Below are positions 34,575 to 43,117 of a stretch of DNA of 53,212 nucleotides, piece after piece. The position numbers and the translations under genes are program-made. The notes under the pieces are model-generated. The model saw nothing but the letters and a program-made list of their open reading frames with translations, ran no database searches and was not told the DNA's origin. The DNA lies in contig JAOPYK010000168.1 of NCBI GenBank assembly GCA_025964695.1, positions 1 through 53,212 on the forward strand, given 5' to 3'. The stretch is from Streptosporangiaceae bacterium (GTDB lineage Bacteria > Actinomycetota > Actinomycetes > Streptosporangiales > Streptosporangiaceae). Each line of letters opens with the position of its first letter. Positions within the stretch are counted from its first letter, which is position 1.

Positions 34575-35558
34575 ATGAGTCTGCCTACTGCCCGGCTGGG
34601 CACTACCGACATGGAGATAACCCGCGTGGGCTTCGGTGCCTGGGCGATCGGCGGCGGAGGCTGGGTCTACGGCTGGGGCAGCCAGGACGACCAGGACTCG
34701 ATCGCCGCGATCCGGCATGCCGTCGATCAGGGCGTCAACTGGATCGACACCGCTGCGGTGTACGGGCTCGGGCATTCGGAGGAGGTCGTCGCCGAGGCGC
34801 TCAAGGGGGTCTCAACGCGTCCGTACGCCTTCACCAAGTGCGGCATGGTCTGGGACGACGACGGGAACGTGTCCCAGGTCGCTCGTCCGGACACCATCCG
34901 CCGCGAGCTCGAGGCCTCAATGCGCCGCCTGGACGTGGAACGCATCGATCTTTACCAGGTTCATTGGCCGCCCGAGGACGGAACGCCGGTCGAGGAGTAC
35001 TGGGCGACCATGGTGGAGCTCAAGAACGAGGGCGAAGTCCGGGCCATCGGCCTGTCCAACCACAGCATCCCGCAACTGGAGCAGGCGGAGAGGATCGGCC
35101 ACGTCGACTCCCTGCAGCCGCCGCTCTCAATGATCAACCGGAGCCAGGCCGACGAGATCGCCTGGTGCGCCCGCAACGGCACCGGAGTGATCGTCTACTC
35201 ACCGATGCACTCCGGCCTGCTGACCGGCAAGTTCTCCCGCGAGCGGGTCGAGTCCCTGCCAGCGGACGACTGGCGGCGGCGCTCCCCCGACTTCACCACC
35301 GACCTGGACCGCAACCTCGCGCTCGTCGACGCCCTGCGCCCCATCGCCGACCGGCACGGCGTCACCCTGGCGTCCTTGGCCGTGGCGTGGACCCTGGCGT
35401 GGCCGGGCGTGACCGGCGCGATCGTTGGTGCCCGCCGCCCGGACCAGGTCGACGGCTGGCTCCCCGCGGCATCGCTGGAACTCACCCAGGACGACCTCGA
35501 CGAGATCGCGGCGGCCATCGAGCGCACCGGAGCCGGTCAGGGCCCCGTACGCCCGTGA
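34575..35558 (+). CDS. Aldo/keto reductase
   Basis: A 327-residue TIM-barrel NADPH-dependent reductase with a complete tetrad: D58 (WIDTA), Y63 (AVYG), K88 (FTKCG) and H130 (QVHWP). The C-terminal GAIVGARRPDQVDG binds the cofactor phosphate. It reduces aldehydes or sugars; the specific substrate is unknown. A GGGGGA box precedes the ATG. It follows the acetamidase gene by 125 bases and ends 45 bases before the convergent Clp-N regulator. Confidence 0.85.
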   Translation: MSLPTARLGTTDMEITRVGFGAWAIGGGGWVYGWGSQDDQDSIAAIRHAVDQGVNWIDTAAVYGLGHSEEVVAEALKGVSTRPYAFTKCGMVWDDDGNVSQVARPDTIRRELEASMRRLDVERIDLYQVHWPPEDGTPVEEYWATMVELKNEGEVRAIGLSNHSIPQLEQAERIGHVDSLQPPLSMINRSQADEIAWCARNGTGVIVYSPMHSGLLTGKFSRERVESLPADDWRRRSPDFTTDLDRNLALVDALRPIADRHGVTLASLAVAWTLAWPGVTGAIVGARRPDQVDGWLPAASLELTQDDLDEIAAAIERTGAGQGPVRP

Positions 35559-35603
35559 GCGCGCAGCCCGCGGGGAAGGCTGTGATCCGCAGAGTGTGAG
35601 GGG

Positions 35604-36344
35604 TCACTTCTCCTGGTGGGCGGCAAGGGCGGCGGCCACGGCGGCGGTGATGTCGGCCTCGGCGGTCACCTTGTCGATGCAGAGGCCGGTGAGCATGCCC
35701 GTGCCGTCTTCGAGTTCCAGCAACGCGAGCAGGATGTGCTCGGTCCCGATGTAGTTGTGGCCCATCCGCAGGGCCTCCCGGAACGTGAGTTCCAGTGCCT
35801 TTCGTGCCTGTGAGTCGTACGGGATGAGCTCGGGCACCTGCTCGGCCGCGGGCGGCAGCTTCGCGGTCACGGTCTGCCGGACGGTTTCAAGCGGCACGCC
35901 TTGCGCGACGATCGATACCGCGGCGAGCCCGTCCGGCTCGCTCAGGAGCCCCAGCAGCAGGTGTTCGGGGCGGATCTCGCCGTTGCCCGCCGCCCGGGCT
36001 TCATTCTGCGCCGCCATCACGACGTTCCTCGCCCGCTCGGTGAACCGGCTGAATCCCTGGCTGGGATCGAGGTCCGATGGCTGGCCGGGGTTCTTGGGGA
36101 CGAAACGCTTCTGAGCCGCCTGTTTGGTGACCCCCATGCTCCTGCCGATGTCGGTCCAGGACGCGCCCGAGCGCCTTGCCTGGTCGACGAAGTGGCCGAT
36201 CAGATGGTCGGCCACTTCGCCGAGGTGATCTGCGGCGATGACCGCGTCGGAAAGCTGGTCGAGAGCATCGGAGTGCACCTTCTTGATGGCTTCGATCAGG
36301 TCGTCGAGCCGCACTGGATTCGTCATCTGGACTGGATTCGTCAT
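35604..36344 (-). CDS. Clp-N domain regulator with N-terminal helix-turn-helix
   Basis: 246 residues without any ATPase module. Residues about 30-80 contain a helix-turn-helix-like segment (GASWTDIGRSMGVTKQAAQKRF). Residues about 95-240 are two Clp repeat (ClpC N-terminal) motifs, FTERARNVVMAAQNEA / GEIRPEHLLLGLL and ARKALELTFREALRMG / IGTEHILLALL. Such Clp-N modules bind substrates or adaptors, here probably as a stress sensor on a DNA-binding protein. Two identical-pattern palindromes lie directly before the start codon, so autoregulation is likely. The first 18 bases (MTNPVQ) are a tandem copy of the next 18 (MTNPVR). No ribosome site is present, which suggests leaderless translation. Confidence 0.8.
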   Translation of the reverse strand: MTNPVQMTNPVRLDDLIEAIKKVHSDALDQLSDAVIAADHLGEVADHLIGHFVDQARRSGASWTDIGRSMGVTKQAAQKRFVPKNPGQPSDLDPSQGFSRFTERARNVVMAAQNEARAAGNGEIRPEHLLLGLLSEPDGLAAVSIVAQGVPLETVRQTVTAKLPPAAEQVPELIPYDSQARKALELTFREALRMGHNYIGTEHILLALLELEDGTGMLTGLCIDKVTAEADITAAVAAALAAHQEK

Positions 36345-36346
36345 GC

Positions 36347-36363
36347 GTCAACCATAGGTTGAC
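36347..36363. promoter_or_regulatory. Operator 1 of the Clp-N regulator
   Basis: GTCAAC-CATAG-GTTGAC, extendable to a perfect 9-bp-arm palindrome at 36345-36365. It abuts the start codon at 36344, so bound protein would block transcription start or a leaderless transcript. Confidence 0.65.
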
Positions 36364-36374
36364 GCCACCTGCAC

Positions 36375-36391
36375 GTCAACCCCAAGTTGAC
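36375..36391. promoter_or_regulatory. Operator 2 of the Clp-N regulator
   Basis: GTCAAC-CCCAA-GTTGAC has the same arms and the same 5-base spacer as operator 1, with centres 28 bases apart. Confidence 0.65.
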
Positions 36392-36419
36392 GAAGTTCGG
36401 GCGGGGCCACCTAGGCAGT

Positions 36420-36431
36420 GTCGCCTAGGCG
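36420..36431. repeat. Intergenic motif GTCGCCTAGGCG, copy 1
   Basis: GTCGCCTAGGCG followed by GTTCATCC lies between the Clp-N regulator and the metalloprotease 3' end. CCTAGGC also occurs just upstream (36410-36416), forming a possible hairpin. The motif recurs at 38897. Confidence 0.35.
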
Positions 36432-36519
36432 GTTCATCCCACCCGTCCACCGTCGCTGACCCGAGCGTGCTGGGCGCAGGAGGGGCCACCGCCTGACCGC
36501 GTCGGCCGGCCCCATGCGC

Positions 36520-37365
36520 TCATTTCACGGGGACCGGTATCGGGATGGTGGGCAGCATGAAGCCGCGGTCGACCGGCGCGGCGTGGGTGACCAGCAGGCC
36601 CGCCTGGGCGAGCGAGAGCAGGTCGGGCAGGGTGTACGGGTCGGCGGCGTCGAGGTCGACCTCGTAGCCGAGGTCCTGGAGGCTCGCGATGGTCAGTTCG
36701 CTCAGCGGGTTCCCGGCCGCGCCTACGAAGCCCGTCATGAGCTCGGTGCCGAAGACGCTCTCCCGCCAGTGGACGCGGGCCGTGCCTCCGCCGCCCTGGT
36801 TCTCCACCGGTACGGGCTGGGCGCCGCCACCGCCGAGGAGCAGGCCGTACCGGGTCATCGCGGCGGGCCCGTTGAAGACCGGGTTGACCAGCGCCGCCGC
36901 GTCGTCCGGCGGCGGGCTGACCAGCTCCTGCAGGTCCCACATGCTGCCGATGCCGAGAACGTGGCCCATCTCGTGGGTGATGACGTCGAGCAGGGTTCCG
37001 TCGGCCTCCATCTGGGCGAGGTCGGCCGTGTCGAAGGCCATGTGGCCCTTGCACGGCTGCTGCCAGGTGCCGTCCGGGGCCCTGCGCGCGTGGGTGGGAC
37101 CGGCTTGTCCGAGGATGTGGCCGACCCCGTCGATCGCCTGGCCCTGCGCGAGGATCAGCACGTCGTCGATGAGGTCGCCGTCGATCTCGATGTCGGGCAG
37201 GTCTCCGACGATGACGTGTGCCCAGCGGTCGGCTGCGCCGGCGAACGCGGCCTGCTGGGTCTCGGTGAGCCCGCCCAGGAAGCGGATCTCGATGGTGAAC
37301 GGTGAGTCTGTCGCCGCGAGCTCCATGGCTCGCATTGCGTCGGCTTTCGCCAGATAAGTCTCCAT
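36520..37365 (-). CDS. Leishmanolysin-like (M8) zinc metalloprotease
   Basis: 281 residues. The zinc motif is HEMGHVLGIGSMW (H131, E132, H135), and the third ligand is probably H199 in ARVHWRES, followed by VFGTELMTGF, as in M8 peptidases. Around it are VIVGDLPDIEIDGDLIDDVLI and SELTIASLQDLGYEV, common in bacterial leishmanolysin-like proteins. No signal peptide is visible from the chosen start (METYLAK, 37365), so the site of action is uncertain. An upstream in-frame extension exists but is Arg-rich and unlikely. Target unknown. Confidence 0.75.
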   Translation of the reverse strand: METYLAKADAMRAMELAATDSPFTIEIRFLGGLTETQQAAFAGAADRWAHVIVGDLPDIEIDGDLIDDVLILAQGQAIDGVGHILGQAGPTHARRAPDGTWQQPCKGHMAFDTADLAQMEADGTLLDVITHEMGHVLGIGSMWDLQELVSPPPDDAAALVNPVFNGPAAMTRYGLLLGGGGAQPVPVENQGGGGTARVHWRESVFGTELMTGFVGAAGNPLSELTIASLQDLGYEVDLDAADPYTLPDLLSLAQAGLLVTHAAPVDRGFMLPTIPIPVPVK

Positions 37366-37670
37366 GTTTTCGACAATCCACCGTATGGCCGCGCAGCGCA
37401 TGAGCAGGGGCCTACTCAACCTGCCAAGCCAGAGCCGTGGGGCGACGGCCGGGCCACCGGTCAGCAGCACCGCTGTACGGAACAACCGGGCACTTCAGCG
37501 CATCATGCCTGGCTCGTTTCGGTGAGCGGGGAGCAACGACAGCAGTTGCAGTAAACGATCGGATGGATCTCGCATGCTTCCATGCCGCCGGCCCCGTACC
37601 TCCCCGGACCGGGGGTCATGCAGCTGACCCCGGAACCAGCCGTCACGGGCAACTCCGGCACCCTGATGGC
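37366..37670. other. 305-base divergent region, nothing recognised
   Basis: Lies between the leftward metalloprotease and the rightward acetyltransferase. Open frames here have no conserved features, and no clear palindrome was seen. Confidence 0.35.
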
Positions 37671-38162
37671 ATGGATCAGCTTGTCCGACTACGCCCCGCC
37701 GAACCAGCCGACTACGAACGCATCGTCACCGTCATGGACGGCTGGTGGGGACGGTCCATTCACGCCTCCCTGCCGCGACTGTTCATCGACCACTTCTTCC
37801 AGACCAGCCTCATCGCCGAACAGGACAGCGACCTTGCCGGGTTCCTGGTCGGTTTCCTGTCTCCTTCACACAGGGAGAACGCCTACATCCACTTCGTCGG
37901 CGTCAATCCTCGCCTGCGCGGCAGCGGGCTGGCCCGTCGCCTCTACCGGAGATTCTTCGATCTCGCCCGGGCCGACGGTCGAACCGCCGTGCGAGCGATC
38001 ACCTCACCGCACAACCACGGCTCGATCGCCTTTCACCAGGCGATGGGCTTCACCGTCACCGGGCCCATCGCCGACTACGATGGCCCTTCGGCGGACCGAG
38101 TCCTGTTCCATCGCCGTATCGACGGCCCCTCCGCCACCGCAGACACCAGCGGCGGACCGTGA
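37671..38162 (+). CDS. GNAT-family N-acetyltransferase
   Basis: 163 residues of the GNAT fold: opening VRLRPAEPADYERI, motif A region IHFVGVNPRLRGSGLARRLY with the acetyl-CoA loop, and AFHQAMGFTVTGP (motif B). The acceptor amine is unknown. The ATG at 37671 fits the start of the domain, but the ribosome site is weak and the frame is open further upstream. Confidence 0.75.
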   Translation: MDQLVRLRPAEPADYERIVTVMDGWWGRSIHASLPRLFIDHFFQTSLIAEQDSDLAGFLVGFLSPSHRENAYIHFVGVNPRLRGSGLARRLYRRFFDLARADGRTAVRAITSPHNHGSIAFHQAMGFTVTGPIADYDGPSADRVLFHRRIDGPSATADTSGGP

Positions 38163-38649
38163 TCCGCGCCGCTGAGAGCACCTCGAATCGCCGCACGGCG
38201 CTGACACGAGAACAAACGATGCCACCGTTGCTTCTTTCAGCATGAGCCGCCAGGCCGCCCGCAAGGAGTGGGATCAGTGGACGCGCCCGGCAGCGTGCCG
38301 GCGGTGGTCTCCATCGCGACAGCCGCCCGGCCGCGAGGAGTGACTCCCTAAGGTGCCTTAGAACATGCGTACCCGCGGGGTGGCGTGGAGCAGGCAGGGC
38401 GAGGCCCGGCTGCGATGACCTGTCGCGGGACGAGCACCAGGAAGACCGGGCGCATGGCTCCGGCGCCTTCTTGTACTTCGTTTCGTTGGTCATGGCTCGA
38501 GGCTTGCGCCGAAGTCTCTGCAGTCCCCGACGTGGAATCTGAGGTAGCGCAGGGGCCTGGTATGAGGCGGTTGCCTGATTCGCGGCATCGGCTAAGGACC
38601 GCAGTCTGCTCTTACGACCGGATACCAGCGATCGAGAAGGAGCACTGCG
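38163..38649. other. Long gap, no gene seen
   Basis: About 490 bases without a credible gene. CTAAGG-TG-CCTTAG (38348-38361) is a small perfect palindrome of unknown use. Confidence 0.35.
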
Positions 38650-38757
38650 ATGACCGATCTGACACACGAGGGCCTGCCGGATTCTCTGTCCCCTCACCCC
38701 TCGCGCCCGGGCCAGTGGCCCCGGGTCCTCCCGCGCCGGTGGATGGAGGAGGGGTGA
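38650..38757 (+). CDS. Possible 35-residue small protein
   Basis: ATG at 38650 with AAGGAG 10 bases upstream, encoding a polar peptide (MTDLTHEGLPDSLSPHP and on to RRWMEEG). Its stop overlaps the GTG of a second tiny frame (GTGA). No family is recognised; it could be a leader peptide or noise. Confidence 0.3.
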   Translation: MTDLTHEGLPDSLSPHPSRPGQWPRVLPRRWMEEG

Positions 38758-38882
38758 GCAAGTGGGGGCCGGGCGGTCGGGTGCGTGCCATGGCGGTCGC
38801 CGCGGTCCACGCCCCGGCCTGCTCGTTCCTGGCGGGCAGTAGGCCGGAGGGCCTGTGTGTATACACGGGTGTTCGGATCTGA
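38754..38882 (+). CDS. Possible 42-residue small protein, coupled to the previous one
   Basis: GTG at 38754, with GGAGGAGG directly upstream inside the preceding frame. The peptide has a basic start (MSKWGPGGRVRAM), an Ala-rich middle and two Cys. Four-base overlap and a strong ribosome site argue for real translation; nothing identifies a function. Confidence 0.3.
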   Translation: MSKWGPGGRVRAMAVAAVHAPACSFLAGSRPEGLCVYTGVRI

Positions 38883-38896
38883 GCTAGCCAGGCCTG

Positions 38897-38908
38897 GTCG
38901 CCTAGGCG
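38897..38908. repeat. Intergenic motif GTCGCCTAGGCG, copy 2
   Basis: Same 12 bases as 36420-36431, followed by TTCACCC. It lies about 80 bases before the MFS start at 38990, and GGCTTAGGCG nearby is a degenerate third copy. Confidence 0.35.
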
Positions 38909-38989
38909 TTCACCCGATCCGCGGGGCGGTGGCTTAGGCGCACGCTGAAGTGCATAGGACGCATCTTTTTGCCTGAGGGAGAGCACCGG

Positions 38990-40267
38990 ATGAATACGCA
39001 TGGGGACATGTTCGCGCTGGTCCGCCGGAATCGATCGCTGCGGCGGCTGCTCGCCGCGTTGGCCGTTTCGCAGGCCGGGGACTGGCTGTACAACCTCGCG
39101 CTGCTGGTTTTCGTGTACGACCGTACCCACTCGGTCATCTGGACCGCCGTGACGACGGCCGCGCGGGTGTTGCCGATCGTCCTGCTCTGTCCGTTCGGCG
39201 GCGTCCTGGCCGACCGGCATGACCGGCGCCGGTTGATGATCGCTTCCGATCTCGTGCGGGTCGCCACCATGGCGTTGCTGGGCGTGGTCGCTTTGGCGGG
39301 GCTGCCGGTGCTGCTCGCACCGTTGCTGGCCGCCGTCTCCACGGTGGCGGCCAGCGCCTACCCGCCGTGTGTCGCCGCGACCCTGCCACGCCTCGTCAAG
39401 GATGCAGACCTGCCCGCCGCCAACGCCGCCCGGTCGGCCATCCAGTCCGTATCGGTCATCGCCGGCCCGGCGGGCGGCGCGTTGCTGCTCGTGCTCGGGT
39501 CTCCGGCGATGGCTTTCCTGCTCAACGCGGCAACCTTCGCCGCGTCAGCCGTCATTTTGCTGACCCTGCCCGCGGGTGCGCTGTTCAGCCCGGCCGGCAC
39601 CGGCACCGGCGCCAAGGCGCCCGGGGTGTTCCGCGAACTGTGGACGGGCGCGATGGCGCTGCGGGACAGCCCGCTCGCCTCCCGGCTGGTCGGCGCCGAC
39701 ATCATGTGCAGCCTGACGTATGGCGCGCAGACCGTGCTGCTGCTCCTGCTCGGTCGCCGGCTCGGCTACGGTGACGCCGGGTACGGTTATCTGCTGGCCG
39801 GCTATGGCGTTGGCGGGGTGTTCGGCGCCGGTCTGGCGTCGCGGCTCAGCGCCGCCCGTAACCCCCGCTACGCCGTCGGCGCGGTGTTGCTGACGGTCGC
39901 CGTGCCTTCCGCGATGTTGGCGGTGACACCGTGCCTGACCGGCGCGATGGTGTTCGCGGTCGCGATCGGCGGGGGCTCGGTCATGGTCGAGGTGGTCGCC
40001 GATACCGCGCTGGCCCGGGCGTTGGACGAGGCGGTGCTCGCCCGCGCGTACGGTCTGGCCTTCCCGGCCAGTATCGCCGGTATCGCGGTCGGATCCCTGG
40101 TCGCCTCACCTCTGGTCACCTTGGTCGGGTTGGCCGGGGCTCTGGCCGTGGTGGGCGGCGCGGTGGCTGCATACGCCGTTTTTCTGTGTCTTCCCGTTGC
40201 TGCTGCCCGCAACAGACCGCCCCAGTACTCCGCTATCCCTGATCCGGCGAACGTTCCCGCATTGTGA
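38990..40267 (+). CDS. MFS transporter (EntS-like exporter group)
   Basis: A 425-residue protein with 12 membrane segments. The start RNRSLRRLLAALAVSQAGDWLYNLAL and the loop GGVLADRHDRRRLMIASDLVR are typical of the MFS_3/EntS-like group of drug or siderophore exporters. GAGGGAGAG precedes the ATG. Its TGA overlaps the GTG of a broken regulator fragment. No siderophore genes are nearby, so the cargo is unknown. Confidence 0.8.
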   Translation: MNTHGDMFALVRRNRSLRRLLAALAVSQAGDWLYNLALLVFVYDRTHSVIWTAVTTAARVLPIVLLCPFGGVLADRHDRRRLMIASDLVRVATMALLGVVALAGLPVLLAPLLAAVSTVAASAYPPCVAATLPRLVKDADLPAANAARSAIQSVSVIAGPAGGALLLVLGSPAMAFLLNAATFAASAVILLTLPAGALFSPAGTGTGAKAPGVFRELWTGAMALRDSPLASRLVGADIMCSLTYGAQTVLLLLLGRRLGYGDAGYGYLLAGYGVGGVFGAGLASRLSAARNPRYAVGAVLLTVAVPSAMLAVTPCLTGAMVFAVAIGGGSVMVEVVADTALARALDEAVLARAYGLAFPASIAGIAVGSLVASPLVTLVGLAGALAVVGGAVAAYAVFLCLPVAAARNRPPQYSAIPDPANVPAL

Positions 40268-40596
40268 CCGGGCGGCCGGAAAAGCGATCAGTTATCCCCA
40301 ACATGGTGGCCCGTTCGACGTCCGTGGATGAGCTGGACCTGTTGTGGCGTGACGCGCTGGACCTCATCACCGAATCGCTCGCGCAAGAGCCGAGCGGGGT
40401 CTTCGCCAGTACCTTGCTGCTCCAGCGGGCGGAGGTGCACCTGTGGCAGGGTGAGGCGCGCACCGCGGAGGAGGATCTGCGTGAGGCCCGCCGTCAGTTC
40501 GGCGGCGCCGCCGACATGCAGTTCACCGCCCCGATGGCGTTCATCGAAGCCGAGCTGGCCGTGCTCTCGGCACGGTGCGCCTCGCCTAAGACGCCT
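40264..40596 (+). pseudogene. TPR fragment of a large LuxR/AAA-type regulator
   Basis: From a GTG at 40264 the frame encodes about 95 residues of helical repeat (SVDELDLLWRDALDLI, STLLLQRAEVHLWQGEARTAEEDLREA, FIEAELAVLSAR). This looks like an internal piece of the TPR region of a 900-residue ATP-binding regulator. Both the ATPase part and the C-terminal HTH are missing. From about 40590 the frame runs through the antisense of the next gene and is meaningless. Confidence 0.6.
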
Positions 40597-40598
40597 GG

Positions 40599-41336
40599 TC
40601 AGCCGGGGCTTCTGCCGAGTAGGAGTCTCCACGGCATGAGTGCGGACTCGATCTGGATGCTGAGGGTCATCTTTGACTGGCCGTCGCTGCGTTCCTCGAA
40701 CCGGATGGGAACCTCGGCGATCTCCAACCCCCTCCTGACCGTTCGGAAGTTCATCTCGACTTGGAACGCGTAGCCGTTGCTCTGGACCGAGGGAAGGTCG
40801 ATTGCGCGGAGCGTGTCCGCGCGCCATGCCTTGAAGCCGGCCGTCGCGTCTTTCACATGCAGCCGCAGGATCGCGTTGACGTACAGGTTGGCCCACGCGG
40901 ACAGAGCCTTGCGGTGCCAGGACCAGTTGCTGGCGACCGAGCCGCCTTCGACGTAGCGGGAACCAAGAACGACGGCAGCGTTCGTGGTGGACAGTGCTGC
41001 GATCATCTGCGGGATCACCTCGGCGGGATGGGAGAGGTCTGCGTCCATCTGGATCACGATGTCCGCGCCTTCTGTGAGCGCGCGGACCAGGCCCGCTACG
41101 TAGGCGCGGCCCAGCCCGTCTTTGTCGGCTCGGTGCAGCACTCCAACCTGTTTCGGTGCTTCGATCGCGAGCTTGTCCGCGATGTCGCCCGTGCCGTCCG
41201 GGGAATCGTCATCGACCACGAGGATGTTCAGGTTCGGCACGCCCAAGGCGATGAGCAACTCGGTGAGCCTGGGAAGGTTGTCCCGTTCGTTGTAGGTCGG
41301 GACGACGACGGTCACCTTCGGGGCGGCACTTTCCAT
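40599..41336 (-). CDS. Polyprenol-phosphate mannosyltransferase (DPM/Ppm1-like)
   Basis: A 245-residue soluble GT2 enzyme. VTVVVPTYNERDNLP, VVDDDSPDGTGD and QMDADLSHP (DxD) match dolichol/polyprenol monophosphomannose synthases, as does EERSDGQSKMT near the end. It makes polyprenyl-phosphate-mannose from GDP-mannose at the inner membrane face, the donor used by GT-C enzymes such as the GT87-like protein at 848-2365. AAGGAG is placed before the ATG. The mycobacterial fusion to a Ppm2/Lnt domain is absent here. Confidence 0.85.
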   Translation of the reverse strand: MESAAPKVTVVVPTYNERDNLPRLTELLIALGVPNLNILVVDDDSPDGTGDIADKLAIEAPKQVGVLHRADKDGLGRAYVAGLVRALTEGADIVIQMDADLSHPAEVIPQMIAALSTTNAAVVLGSRYVEGGSVASNWSWHRKALSAWANLYVNAILRLHVKDATAGFKAWRADTLRAIDLPSVQSNGYAFQVEMNFRTVRRGLEIAEVPIRFEERSDGQSKMTLSIQIESALMPWRLLLGRSPG

Positions 41337-41576
41337 GATCTCTCCTTCTCATGCCCTCGGTTCCCGAGCGCCGTCCTCAATCATCGATCCAGCAACGGTA
41401 GACCTCGTACGCGGTCCCAGATCGCGAGGAGCATGTCGCTGCGTCACGGCACCGAGGCGTCGCGCCGTAGGGGGATGAGCAAGAGATGCCCCATACACCT
41501 ATGATGGTAACAATGAGTAGTTGTGTCCGCGCGGCGGTCGAAAGGACCCGTATCACCCCCCGTGAAGGAGATCAGC

Positions 41577-41780
41577 ATGGCTACCGGCACTGTGAAGTGG
41601 TTCAACAGCGAAAAGGGATTCGGTTTCATCGAGCAGGACGGGGGCGGCCCCGACGTGTTCGCCCACTACTCAGCCATCGCCAGCAGCGGATATCGCGAGC
41701 TCGTCGAGGGCCAGAAGGTTGAGTTCGACATCGCTCAAGGCCCTAAGGGCCTGCAGGCCGAGAACATCCGCCCCATCTGA
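41577..41780 (+). CDS. Cold-shock domain protein
   Basis: 67 residues, a single cold-shock domain: [18 protein letters not shown] (RNP1 = KGFGFI) and DVFAHYSAI (RNP2). Tyr stands where Phe is usual in HFSAI. It binds single-stranded RNA or DNA as a chaperone. AAGGAG is 7 bases before the ATG. An imperfect hairpin (41792-41824) follows. Confidence 0.95.
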   Translation: MATGTVKWFNSEKGFGFIEQDGGGPDVFAHYSAIASSGYRELVEGQKVEFDIAQGPKGLQAENIRPI

Positions 41781-41791
41781 CCGGACATCCC

Positions 41792-41824
41792 AGCCGCCCC
41801 GAGTCGTTGCGGGGTGAGGCGGCT
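41792..41824 (+). terminator. Probable terminator of the cold-shock gene
   Basis: AGCCGCCCC pairs with GGGG-TGA-GGCGGCT across an 11-base loop with a small bulge, just after the cold-shock stop. Confidence 0.5.
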
Positions 41825-41939
41825 CGACGGTGATGTGGCGGCCGCGCTTCGGTACGGCAGTCAGGTGATCCCACCACGCTCCGTCATGGCCCCGTCCTCT
41901 GGGCTCGTCAGATGGAGGAACCGCGGGGATAAGACGTTC

Positions 41940-42983
41940 ATGAGCGAGCAGGGCAAGGAGACACGCGCGGACGCGCCGACGCGCGGCTCAGGAGACCCGC
42001 GGCGGTTACTCAACGTCGTGAAACGACCGCCCTACCGCAACGCGCTGGTCATCGTCGCGGTCGCCATAACGATGGCGTCGCTGTTCGCCGCTTCCTACAG
42101 CCTTGTGCTCGGCCGCGCGACGCCGCATCACCTGCCTACCGGGCTCGTCGGCGACCCGGCACGGCGACCCCAACTCGTCAACGCGCTCAAGCGAGCGACC
42201 CGCGGTGCGCTGGAATACCAACCTTTGCCCTCGATCGCGGCAGCTCGGACGGCGATCAATGAACAGAAGATCTACGCTGCGCTCGTCCTCGAGCCCGGGA
42301 AGCCGCGGCTGCTGATTTCGAGCGCTTCCGGGGTCTCGGTCGCGCGGGTGCTCGAGCAGGCCACGCTGCAGGTCGCACAGCACGTGTCCCCTCCGATCGC
42401 CATCGTCGACCTGCACCCGCTGCCGCCGGCCGACCCGCAAGGCCTCGTCGCCTTCTATGTGACGCTTGCGGCCACCATCTTGGGATTCACCTCGATGTTC
42501 CAGCTGGCCGCGCATGCGCCGCAACTGTCGCTGCGCGCCTGGCTCGCCTTCGTCGTTGTGCTCGCGGTCCTCGGCGGCCTCTCGCTCGCGCTGGTCACTG
42601 ACCCGCTCATCGGTGCGCTGCGCGGAGCGTTCACGGAACTTTGGTTCTCGCTCACCGGCGAGGTCGCCGCAGCCGCGTTGTTCAGCTCGGCAATGCGCTG
42701 CCTGCTCCGAGCATGGGCGATCGTCCCGACGTGGCTGCTGTTCGTGGTCCTTGGGAACACCTCATCGGGAGGAGCGGTCGCGCCGCCGCTGCTGCCGCCG
42801 GTCTTCGCCTTCATAGGCCGTTTCCTGCCACCCGGGGCGACGGTCAACATCCTACGTAGAGCTGTCTACTTCCCCCATGAGCAGCACATCGAGCCGTTCC
42901 TCGTCCAGGCGGGCTGGATCATCTGTGCTCTCGCGGGGTTACTGCTCTGCGCGCGCCTTGGCCACAAGAGACCGGCCGAGTAG
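41940..42983 (+). CDS. Membrane protein of the DUF3533/YhgE-Pip (ABC-2-like) type
   Basis: 347 residues: one membrane helix near 35-57, an extracytoplasmic domain (about 60-165; INEQKIYAALVLEPGKPRLLISSASG), then five helices to the end. This architecture is that of YhgE/Pip and SNG1-like proteins, related to ABC-2 permeases. They have been linked to phage infection, drug resistance and type VII secretion in different bacteria; none of this can be decided here. No ATPase is adjacent. Confidence 0.65.
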   Translation: MSEQGKETRADAPTRGSGDPRRLLNVVKRPPYRNALVIVAVAITMASLFAASYSLVLGRATPHHLPTGLVGDPARRPQLVNALKRATRGALEYQPLPSIAAARTAINEQKIYAALVLEPGKPRLLISSASGVSVARVLEQATLQVAQHVSPPIAIVDLHPLPPADPQGLVAFYVTLAATILGFTSMFQLAAHAPQLSLRAWLAFVVVLAVLGGLSLALVTDPLIGALRGAFTELWFSLTGEVAAAALFSSAMRCLLRAWAIVPTWLLFVVLGNTSSGGAVAPPLLPPVFAFIGRFLPPGATVNILRRAVYFPHEQHIEPFLVQAGWIICALAGLLLCARLGHKRPAE

Positions 42984-43117
42984 TAACCCGATATGCATGG
43001 GACGCCGTCCACCAATCGATCAAGTTTGCCATCTGGCCATCGGTATGTGAACCATCGACGTGACACCTTTTCCGGCCGGGCAGGAAAGGGATGCGTGATC
43101 ACGATGAGGGGATCGGG

